Assembly: GCF_052857255.1 (NCBI RefSeq)
Contig: NC_135497.1
Span: forward strand, 183,496,204 to 183,560,203
Direction: 5' to 3'
Length of the DNA stretch: 64,000 bases
Source of the DNA: Amblyomma americanum
Taxonomy: Eukaryota > Arthropoda > Arachnida > Ixodida > Ixodidae
Positions 1-9,317 of this stretch are shown in pieces. The number at the start of each line of letters is the position of its first letter. The stretch's first letter is position 1. Below the pieces are notes generated by a model that saw only the letters and a list, made by a program, of their open reading frames with translations, did no database searches and was not told the origin of the DNA. The translations under genes and the position numbers were made by a program.

Positions 1-1857
1 ACTGTTGGCAATCACGGCAGGGTATGCCGACACGACGGGATGCCCCGATGACGCTGTTTTTATGTTCCATGAGCCTCTCATAAAGATTGGTTTGGTTTGG
101 TTTATGGGGGCTTAACGTCCCAAAGCGACTCAGGCTATGAGAGACGCCGTAGTGAAGGGCTCCGGTAATTTCGACCACCTAGTGTTCTTTAACGTGCACT
201 GACATCGCACTGTACACGGGCCTCTAGAATTTTGCCTCCATCGAAATTCGACCGCCGCGGCCGGGATCGAACCCGCGTCTTTCGGGCCAGCAGCCAGGCG
301 CCATAACCACTCAGCCACCACGGCGGTACCCCCTCTCATAAAGACATCTGCCCGGTGGAGCAATGTAGGCTCGGCCACAAGGTATAGAGTAGACTACGTC
401 TTTCGCGCACTCTACAAATGGTTGCCTGTGCCTAACAGTGCAGGAATTGCTCCCAGTAATGGTGGAATTTACCCTCTTGCACAGTTTTGATAGCTTCTCT
501 GGTGCGGAAAACACAACATGCACACCTGCTCTTTTTCTTATTTTCTTGGGCTGGTGGGCGATGGTGTGTATGTAAAGTAATACCGCCACATTTTTTCCTC
601 AGCCTGTGTCAGCCCCGCCATTGTCTGGTACCACTTTCCTGCTATTTTTGAGCATGCTCTCGGCAACCGATAACAAGAGTGTGCATGGGTAGCCAGAGCC
701 GCTCAACAGGGTCACCTGCCTAGAGAACGCAGAATCCGGTCCACGCTCACACTATTTCGCGAGAGCACTGCAAAAGCAAGACTTTACAATTGCTCTTTTG
801 ACTAGTTTCGAGTGGGCTGAACCGAAAGGAAGTATAGGCTTGTTTCCTAGCGGTTCATAAGCCCAATACGCATGTTCAGCAGAAAAATAAATGCCCAGAT
901 CAAGAAATCTGATGAATTTGTTCACAGCCACTTCATGCGTCAAGATTAGTGGTTGAAGGCATTCGGAAAACATAGACAAAATACTGAACATATTAGCCTG
1001 ATCGGACATAACTTTTGCGTTGGTAAAAACGAGAAAATCATCAACATATCTGAAAATGTTTGCAACACTGGAACCTTCACTTCTGCGTTGCAACTCTCGG
1101 TCCCGCTCCGCTAGAAAAATGTCGCTCAAAACAGGAGCAACGTAGGAGCGAATGCATATTCCATTTTTTTTAGTGACGATGGTACCTTCCCAAAATGCAA
1201 ATGTAGACTTCAGGTAAGTTGAAAGTAATTAAAGAAAGTTATCGACGGATGAACCACCACTGTTCTGAAACGAAATCAATCCGTGTCTGTCAATGCAGTT
1301 CCTGACACTGATCAATAGCTTGTCCTGCGGAACAGAATAATAAAGGTCTGTAATGTCGATTGAGAAAGCCGACAGGTTCGCCTCAAGCCTTTCCTTAAGA
1401 ACTCGGGTCACCTCGTCAGAGTTCTTCACCTTGAAAGGGTCGTCAGTGGTAAGACCATTTAAATTTTGCTGCAGAAACCTTTCAAGCGACTTCTGCCGTG
1501 TTCCATTTTCAGAGATAATTTCCCGCAGAGGGCAGCCCACTTTATGAGTTTTTGCAGCGAAGAAAAGTTCCAAGCCGACCTTTTCCGCCTTGTCTATGGA
1601 CTTAACAAGCTTATCCAAATTCATAGAGCTGCATAATCTTTTTGCCGCACTTTTTACACGCTCCAGACGTACTTCACTTCTTCTATCGAAAACCGAGAAC
1701 ACAGCTTCCGTGCTTTCGCTTTATACGTGGCCTCCGAAAGCACTATAACGCCTCCTTCCTTGTCGGCTGTTAGAAGCGCTAAAGAATTATCCCGCAAATA
1801 TGAGGCAATCCTCTGGATGGATAATCTGTGACACTGGACTTTACGACGCGAGAACAA
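1..1857 (-). pseudogene. Penelope-like element, left copy: reverse transcriptase plus GIY-YIG endonuclease, broken
   Basis: Read on the minus strand this is a Penelope-like retroelement. An N-terminal part (1857-1654) carries the ADKEGG motif. The reverse transcriptase core (1702-1229) has the AKTHK and FSIDITDLYYSVP motifs. The palm (1228-752) carries APVLSDIFLA and the catalytic FRYVDDFLVF, ending in the SAHSKLVKR thumb motif. The GIY-YIG nuclease (about 589-1) begins with CAKDVVYSIPCGRAYI. Frameshifts separate the pieces and the terminal part runs off the left edge of the window. A SINE at 87-331 splits the nuclease. The 5' end abuts a second copy in opposite orientation at about 1857. RT plus GIY-YIG in this order is diagnostic of Penelope-like elements. 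It is not functional as it stands. Confidence 0.87.
87..331 (-). mobile_element. tRNA-derived SINE (Ruka-like), nested in the left Penelope copy
   Basis: Full-length copy. On the minus strand it starts with a tRNA-like head containing an A box (TGGCTGAGTGG) and a B box (GGTTCGATCCC), and ends with an AACC/AAACC-rich tail. It is flanked by a 13-bp target duplication, tctttatgagagg when read on the minus strand, at 74-86 and 332-344. It interrupts the GIY-YIG reading frame and adds a false ending to the ORF. Confidence 0.88.
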
Positions 1858-3240
1858 CGTCTACACCCTCCGAAAGGCATCTTCCACTCTCCGAGCCAGG
1901 GAAAAGACTTGAAACCTGCCTCACTATGGCCAGACGTTCCGCGAACGCGAGGAAACAAGCCTGTACTTCCTTTTGGTTCAGCCCACTGGAAACTAGTCAA
2001 AATAGCAATTGTAAAGTCTTGCTTTTGCAGTGCTCTCGCGAAATCGTGTGAGCGTCGACTGGATTCTGACCAGGTGACCCGGTTGAGCGGCTCTGGCTAA
2101 CCATGCACACTCTTATCGGTTGCCGCGAGCATGCTCAAAAAGAGCAGGAAAGTGGTACCAGACAACGGCGGGGCTGACACAGATTGGAGAAAAAATGCGG
2201 CGGTATTACTCTACATACACACCATCGCCCACCAGCCCAAGAAAATAGGGAAAAGAGCAGGTGTGCATGTGGTGTTTTCCGCACCAGAGAAGCTATCAAA
2301 AATGTGTAAGAAGGTGAATTCCACCGTTACTGTGAGCAGTTCCTGCACTGTTAGGCACAGGCAACCATTTGTAGAGTGCGCGAAAGACGTAGTCTACTCT
2401 ATACCTTTGCCCTGTGGCCGAGCCTACAATGGTCAAACGGGAAGGTGTCTTAATGAGAGGGGATACCGCCGCGGTGGCTGAGTGGTTATGGCGCTCGGCT
2501 GCTGGCCCGAAAGACGCGGGTTCGATCCCAGCCACGGCGGTCGAATTTCGATGGAGGCGAAATTCTAGAGGCCCGTGTATTGTGAGATGTCAGTGCACGT
2601 TAAAGAACTCCAGGTGGTCGAAATTACCGGAGCCCTTCACTACGGCGTCTCTCGTAGCCTGAGTCGCTTTGAGACGTTAAACCCTATAAACCAAACCAAT
2701 CTTAATGAGAGGCTCATGGAACATAGCAACAGCCTCATCGGGGCATCCCGTCATCTCGGCATACACTGACGTGATTGCCAACAGTGTAAGGAACGTGGTC
2801 TCTTTTTGGGAAGAACCACAATCCTTCATAAGTATGTCAGAAAAACAGCCAGGGAGATAGCTGAGGCTGGTGAGATCGCGGAAAAAGGAGATTACTGTGT
2901 CAGCACTCCATCGGTGTTGTTAAGTGATAAGGAGCGTCAAGTCTTATGAATTTCGAACTAGAGTATTATGTTTTTTGTTCTTGTTTGCGCCCGGCCTTTT
3001 AGGTTTTAGCTTTACGTTTTCATTCTTGTGGCTACGATGATGTGTTCCTTTTCGGTTTGGCGCTGCTACCAGTGTTGCATGACTTTCCTTTTCGTTGCTG
3101 CGCATGCCCGCTGTACTCTATATGTATTCGCTGCGGGCAGCAATAAACGTTGTTGAAGTCGGCTCTTTGTGGTGTCTCCCCTCTTGTCCGTGTTCGTCTT
3201 TGTGCTGTGTGAAGGAAAGCATGAGATACCACCTCGCCCA
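1858..3240 (+). pseudogene. Penelope-like element, right copy: 5'-truncated, thumb plus GIY-YIG endonuclease
   Basis: This plus-strand copy lacks the reverse transcriptase core. It starts in the thumb region (GNKPVLPFGSAHWKLVK at about 1950-2010), the same motif found in the opposite-strand copy at 750-870. The nuclease follows at 2131-2460 (CAKDVVYSIPLPCGRAYNGQ, GIY-YIG). It continues after the SINE as LNERLMEHSNSLIGASRHL and ends with the typical C-terminal CVSTPSVLLSDKERQ before a TGA at 2946-2948. A stop codon also interrupts it near 2767. The 3' untranslated part appears to run to about 3.2 kb; that limit is uncertain. With the left copy it forms a head-to-head inverted pair. Confidence 0.85.
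2461..2699 (+). mobile_element. tRNA-derived SINE (Ruka-like), nested in the right Penelope copy
   Basis: Full-length plus-strand copy with A box GGCTGAGTGG, B box GGTTCGATCCC and an aaccaaacc tail. It is flanked by a 13-bp target duplication (tcttaatgagagg at 2448-2460 and 2700-2712). It sits at the same codon of the GIY-YIG domain as the SINE in the left copy. It shares with that copy variants not seen in the other copies here, such as ATTACC for ATTTCC. Confidence 0.88.
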
Positions 3241-4510
3241 GCAACTGATTTTGATTACTTTGGCCGAAGTCACTGAACTAATTGCCAGAGACGAACGTGT
3301 AAAGCAGTTTTAGAAGTGTAGCGTCAAGCCTAGTTGGTATCATCCTCTTTAAAAGTTCTCAGGCCGCAGTGTTTGGTGCTGGGCTGTGTGTAGCGCAGGT
3401 TTACTACATAGGCGCTTCAAAGCACTAAGCCAAGAAGGAAAGGAAGTGCGCCTCACCTCCAAGAGATATTTCTAGCGTTAAGGATGCTATTCGAACCACA
3501 TTACATGGCCCAGAAGCGCACCCGATGGCCTTGGAAATTTCATTGTGTTTCACTGTGAAGGGTACGCATTAAAGTGAAACAAAACTACAAAAAAAAATGC
3601 GGCAAAGCAAAATTATATACTGAGCCAGAGGTGTATCTAGAAAAAAGTAATGAGTGCGGGGGGCTTTGCTTTGATTGCAAGGAACATTTCTCTCCATCAC
3701 ACCACTGATTTGAGCCCGACTGCATGAAGAACGATGGTTTCCTTCACTCCATCGTATCATCCTTCCCTTCTCCAAGTGCCTCACATACATGAAAAGTTTG
3801 CTAGAAGGTCGTTGAGCGCAGCAAGGACCTCCGAACGGCTCTATTGTGTAAGTCAGCATTATTCAGAGCGCAAAATAACACTCGGAACAATGTGCGCGAA
3901 AATTAAAATATATCAAACAACTAGGCAAATAATGGTATCTGGAACATTTGTTAAATAGAAAGCACTTGTGAGCACACAAGGTGAATGTCAAGTATACTAC
4001 TTCGATTTCAACGTCACGGAGTGAACCAGTGCATATCCTTTAGGCCGACCTTCAGCCCGAAACTTCCATGAAGAAAAAAATGGAACATCACTGATAGTGT
4101 GTGGCTCCTCTCTGCCGAAAAATAGGAGGTGTGTTTGAATGTTCCCATGCGCACGTGCGCTTTTTTTTCTTCATTCCTCTCGTCCCTTTCCAAGTGGACC
4201 GTACCTTGAAGGAAGGGCTGAAAGGAGCAGAGATGGAAAAAAAAAACTACAACGCTTACGTAGCTCTCACTGACTTTCCAGAGTTAGCAAATAAGCGTAA
4301 ACGCTGGAAATTTTAACACGCCAGCTTTACAGCAGACGTTCAGAGGAAAAGTTGTGCGTGTTAACACACAAGTTCAGAATTGGTCGAGAAGGTTGTAACG
4401 TCAGACGTTGAGCTGTGGAGATTGAATGATTAAACCTCGAGTCAAATTGTGACTATGAGGTCGTAGCATGACTAAAACATGAATGATATATAAGCACGTT
4501 AAGTAAATTA
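3241..4510. other. Non-genic interval
   Basis: Short, unrelated open frames only. No domain, splice pattern or repeat was recognised. Confidence 0.4.
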
Positions 4511-4514
4511 ACTT

Positions 4515-4592
4515 CGCTAAAAGAAAATGGGCCAATTAGGAATCGAACTTACCACCCTTGGACTGAGAGCCAGACACGTTGCCCCTAGGTCA
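4515..4592 (-). repeat. tRNA-like fragment (SINE head or tRNA relic)
   Basis: On the minus strand there is a B-box-like GTTCGATTCC near the 3' end and an A-box-like TGACCTAGGGGCAACG about 45 bases upstream, with roughly tRNA spacing. The anticodon stem does not pair properly, so a working tRNA gene is unlikely. Confidence 0.35.
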
Positions 4593-5164
4593 TTGAAGCA
4601 CTTTTTTGTCTTTATTACATGAAAATTAATACCTCTGAGCTGCCAAATTCTTTACGAACATACATACTATTCCGCAATGCAAGCACACATTTCATGTCTT
4701 CCTTCACAGCGCTTCACCTGCACATCAAAACTGCAGAGACATACACATGCTCCAAGAACCGGAAACCATTCAAGCGGCCGATTCTGCGCAGCATGAACCT
4801 CCCGCACCAAGGAGCACTTTTCATTAAACAGAGACTTAGATGAACGAGGTGGTTCTGCGTGCATTAACAGGTTGCACGGAATCCCGGCGTCTTTCAGGAC
4901 TGGAAAGAACCTCATAGTGTAAGGTGATATCTCAATGTCCTTTTAGATTGTCCGCTGAAGTATGTCCAAGAAAAAAAACTGCTTCACGGCACTCCACAAA
5001 AAAAATGATCTCTCATCTCTGGTTGGCCGCACAGGCGACAGTTCACTGACCATTGCACAAAAGTCCCCTTGGCGCGAAGCCAGGCCTTGACGGGTGTAGT
5101 CGAAGTGTGGAGTTTAAGAAAAAATGCTTTTACAACTGATTGAATATACATTCACTAAACTTAT

Positions 5165-6060
5165 TCAATACACAAGAATCCATAAAACCAAGGTAAGGCT
5201 GCCGTGCACGGGCACAGAGAATAGAGATCCTATTAGTACTTTTGTCATCCGCCTTCTTGACAGGTCGAGTAAATATCGCAACGAGAAGCGAACAGCCAGG
5301 AAATTAAATATACCAGCAACCTCCTTCAGGACACCCCACAAAGCTCCTTCACGGCTATGACCAGTCAAAGTAAACAGATAAGGCTGGCGACAACTCACTC
5401 GCTTTCTAAGCACCGCTTGCAGAAAGGGATGGCTTGCAGCTTTGAAGAAGAAAAACCGTGAAACAAGCTGGTGAACAAACGGGTGAACGAGGCCAACTCC
5501 TCCAGACTCGAGAGAAAGAAGCAAATGGTCGCTACACATAGGCTCCCACTGAGAGGTCCAAACAAAGGTCGCGACTAGTCTGTGCAGCGCTTGTACCTTC
5601 TTCCTCGCACAGTACATCACTTGCAATGCATAGACAAGCTTTGCAACAAAGGAGACGCGGAAAACTAGCGCCTGAGCAAGCATCGAAAGCTGCCGATCCA
5701 TCCAACCACACCTGCGTTTGGCACCTCACAGAGAAAATTGGTGACTCCCAATAAGACACTTTATTTCAGACCTGATGAAGGGCAACCTCAAGATACTGTA
5801 GGGAATAAGAGTCCCAGCTTATGCCACCAAAACGATTAGGTTTCCTACCCCAGTAACCCAACTAGAATCCTTTAGATTTTTCCAAATTTAGGGCCGCGCT
5901 AGAGACGTCACAGAACAGCGCTGCTAAACGCAGTTTCAAGCACACCCTTTTTATCAGAACAAAAAGTGGCGACGTCATCAGCATAAGTTAAATTCCTAAT
6001 TTCCAACTGACCTGACCAAGTGATAATCCTCGAGTAGCTTGGGATCTGATGATACTAAAG
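5165..6060 (-). pseudogene. Non-LTR retrotransposon (L1/Tx1-like) reverse transcriptase, decayed C-terminal half
   Basis: On the minus strand the catalytic motif region reads NLTYADDVATFCSD near 5950-5990. It is followed about 100 bases later by SSAALNLEKSKGF, the usual A-LNLEKS motif after YADD, with a stop where a tryptophan is normal. The long open part (5701-5165) contains LSMLAQALVFRV...LQVMYCARKK and the LSLESGGVGLV motif typical of the C-terminal RT region of L1/Tx1-type LINEs. Several stops and frameshifts separate these blocks. Placement in the L1/Tx1 group is from pattern recognition. The 5' part is missing. Confidence 0.75.
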
Positions 6061-6650
6061 CACAAGTGTTCGCGATATAAAGCAAAGCACGTTCGTTCGA
6101 CTTGGTTGAAGAGAAAACTTGTGTTTCTTTTGGTGTGTCATGTTGTCTAGCATGTCTACTGATGTGTGCTAATTAATTTGCGCTATTGGAAGACGTACTG
6201 ATTAAAAAAGTAGAAAATAATCATTACCGCCTCCGCGTCCTACCTTTAGGGCGGAGATAAGGTGTCCCCTTAATTTTTTTTTATTTCCTTTTATGTCTTC
6301 AGTGAGTGCAAGCGTCGCCCCATCCTATATAATTTGTTAACGCGTTACCACGCTCAGCTGCTGTAGTGTTTTAATAACTAGGTTCAAGCATGGCGCTTTG
6401 AGCGATTCGTTGTTGAGACCGGTCGCCTACATGCGACAGGTGAAGATGCGCATCTGGCAAAGCGCACGCGGTACCTATGCCGTAGACTTGTGGCGTGGCT
6501 TCGTCGGAAAAAAGAACGGGGCTGTAGCAGAGGCTAATCACCACGGCGTGCGCGACAGACCGCCTCGGGGGAGTGCATGGCTCCAACAAGTGTGCCAATA
6601 TTGCTTTCTTGTGACTCCTGTAACGCTGCTATTAACAAAACTTTTCTCAT

Positions 6651-7110
6651 TTTAACGCGATAGCGTTAAGGAGATCGTGTCGCAGAAAGTGTAACGTCGG
6701 CGTCGTCGGCGTCGTCGACGTCGGTATCCACGAAAGACCCCCAGAGCAACAACTAAGGGGGCAAATGGGCCGCCTAGGCCACGTAACCTTGTGGCGTCAT
6801 ATCACAACCTGCCCAACGCATTTTGAGCACATTGCGCACCGTGGCAGGTGGCAGTTCAGTAAATGATTGATCGCTAGAGGTTGCTTGGTAAGGGCAACCT
6901 GGGGCGCACAAACCCCACCGGTGGCAGCGCCTGCCATCACAGGGCAGTGGCACAACGCTAAACCGCTGCACCATTGCGCTGGACTCACAGGGATTTATGA
7001 GTGCAAAACCGAGAATGAGCAATTCCGAATATATGCGCATCAACCCATTAACTCTATCGCATCATACCGTTAAGGCAGAGAGTAAGTGGCCCCTCCAATT
7101 TTTTTTTCTT
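6651..7110. repeat. Short interspersed element with palindromic end (second family), copy 1
   Basis: About 460 bp. It opens with the palindrome TTAACGCgataGCGTTAA, then gtgtcgcagaaa. It ends with a ccgttaaggc...taagtg...ctccaattttt motif. The interior contains the hairpin GGTTGCttggtaagGGCAACC and, on the minus strand, an A-box-like segment. It aligns along its length with 35626-36090, and partly with 14968-15113 and about 47440-47520. Confidence 0.7.
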
Positions 7111-7194
7111 TCGCGGGAGGCCGTTTTTACAATGATTCCTCACATCCACCGAATTAAAACAATAGGAGGAGGTCAATAGGTTCTTTCAACGTAC

Positions 7195-7290
7195 TTCTAA
7201 CTCGCTCCCATCTACCCTCAAGTTCCATCTACTCGCTCCCATCTACCCATCTACCCTCCCATCTACCCCCCCTCCACCTTAAATGCCTTT
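7195..7290. repeat. Low-complexity CCATCTACC repeats
   Basis: Irregular tandem repetition of ctcgctcccatctaccc and shorter forms. A G/C homopolymer follows near 7374. Confidence 0.7.
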
Positions 7291-7299
7291 GGCGTTGTG

Positions 7300-8334
7300 G
7301 GTTTTTGGATAAATGAAATAAATCTTGCTAGCGCTCAAATGGCGGGCACTCTTCTTTCTTTTCTTTTTTTGAAAAGGGGGGGGGGGTTATATGTACACAC
7401 TGCTGGCCTAGTTTATGCATTACATTCAAGAAACAAACGCGGCAGCACAAACCGAATTCAGGAACGCGGATAAGACTCTTCATCCTCGTCTTTGGTTAGC
7501 GCTGTTGCTCTTGTCGCTTACGTAACGACAGCTTGATTCAGCCCGTTCGCAAGTTGACATTTTGCAGCAGCACTCTGCAATTCCGGATACCTACTACAAA
7601 CTTACATCGCAAGGTGGGAAAGAAAAAAGAAATACATTTTGCTTGAGGCGCCGCGTCTGAGCCCAGACGCTCAGCTCTGGTGAGTTTGTGAGGGCTGGGC
7701 GGGAGATTGTGAGTACGCGTGTGCGCTATGCCATAGACACCGTGTACGATACATCGAGCGTGCAACATTACGATATCATCGCCTCCAATCTTCATTGTCT
7801 CTCTTTTTGTGACCTACTCTCTTCCTTTCCCCGGGGGAGGAGAAGAAATCCCAAGACATTATTCACTGGGCGATCACTCTGTCCTTACTCGCAATGCAGC
7901 TTTCTGCTGTGTCTACGGCAGCAATTAAGCTGCTAATAAAAGTACTCATATTGTACATTAGAAAGTAAAAAAAATCAGCGCTCATCTCGATACCACGCTC
8001 ATCAAATGTGATGAGCCGTGACAACCCTGTGAGACGTTTTATTTCCGAAACATCGTTCACAGAGCAAAATAAAAATTGCGAGAGGCGTCAGATATAACCC
8101 GATGGGGTCGTTTAACGCAAGCTTCATGGCCCCCTTCAGGTAAACGCTCGATTCATGCATGCGTTTAAAACAGCACCGCGTTGTGTTCATGTCTGAAAAC
8201 GCCTTGACGCGAAATAAGAATGTTACTTCTATCCTATTTTTTCCTTAATAGTTTCAGCAGGTCCGCGCCTGCCTTTACGCATGTTACGAGCTTAAATGCG
8301 GCCCAGGGGACCAATTCTGGCATTCCAGCCAGAG
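7300..8334. other. Non-genic interval
   Basis: Only short frames. No protein similarity or repeat was recognised apart from homopolymer runs. Confidence 0.35.
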
Positions 8335-8337
8335 TTA

Positions 8338-9314
8338 TACCCCTGTCACACGGGCACTCTAAAGGCACTTTGAACTAATGCTCCTTTACGCTCCCAAAGG
8401 AGCACTACTTCAAGGGAGTTCGTCCGTGCTACACGGTCGCGGAACGACCTTCGAAGAAGTTTTTAGTGCCCTCATCGGCGAAAAGCGTTATTAAAATTGC
8501 AAACCTCACTGCACATGTAAATACAGAAATGACACTTTTTTTTAGTAAATTAGTTTTATAACCGTATTATGTTAAAGCAATGCAATTTTAACTGCAATAA
8601 TGACATGATTTGAACTTGTTTGCGTGATTTATTAATCCCGCTTCGGGCGAGGCCTTGCGCGATGGCCTCATATTCTTTGGCGTTTCTCTTCTCTGCCCTG
8701 AGGCTATCTAAATGCTTTTCCCATATCGCGATGAAAGCCCAAGTCTCCCGTTAGGTTCACGTGGTGCGCGGTTTTATCGGTTTGGCACTGCCAGACGCCG
8801 CAGGTTCACCGCCACTCATTTTGTCGACGCACACACACACACACAAAAAAACAAGCACGAAACTTCATTAAAAAAGAGCAGTGCAGTCTCGACGTGCGAT
8901 AATCGTGGGCGAGCAGTGGCGATCTGAGTACTCGCCACAAACAACAAACAACATGGCCGACATGGCGGCATATTTACCGTGGCTACCGTGACGCTCGTAT
9001 ATCTGGAACGAGAGTATGGCGTGGTGAGACTGTCACAAAACAAATGATCTTATATTTTAAAACACCACTAATCTTATGAAGTGAATTTATAAAACGAAAA
9101 TTGAAAGTTTCTTTTCCCAATTTATTTATGCTGTTAACTCGCTGGGAGAGAGAGTACTCCCTTGAAGCCTCAAAGGACGAACTCGAGCTGCCTTGTTTCG
9201 AAGCTCCTTTGAGCTATGTGTCCTTTGGCGCGTCCGTGTGGCAGCGCGCGTTCGTCCTTAGAGTAATGGAGCATTAGTTCAAAGTACCTTTACAGTGTCC
9301 GTGTGACAGGGGTA
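8338..9314. mobile_element. Non-autonomous inverted-repeat DNA transposon, TTA target duplication (PIF/Harbinger type)
   Basis: 977 bp. The ends are inverted repeats of about 54 bp starting TACCCCTGTCACACGG, with the inner parts continuing through ctttgaactaatgctcc on both arms. A 3-bp TTA duplication flanks it (8335-8337 and 9315-9317). TWA duplications are characteristic of PIF/Harbinger. The interior encodes no transposase and includes a (CA)n run at 8829-8845. Family assignment depends on the TSD only. Confidence 0.72.
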
Positions 9315-9317
9315 TTA

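Noticed and set aside
87..331. Functional tRNA gene
   Set aside because: A and B boxes belong to a tRNA-derived SINE with target duplications. The same applies to the copies at 2461, 36223, 47690 and 62722.
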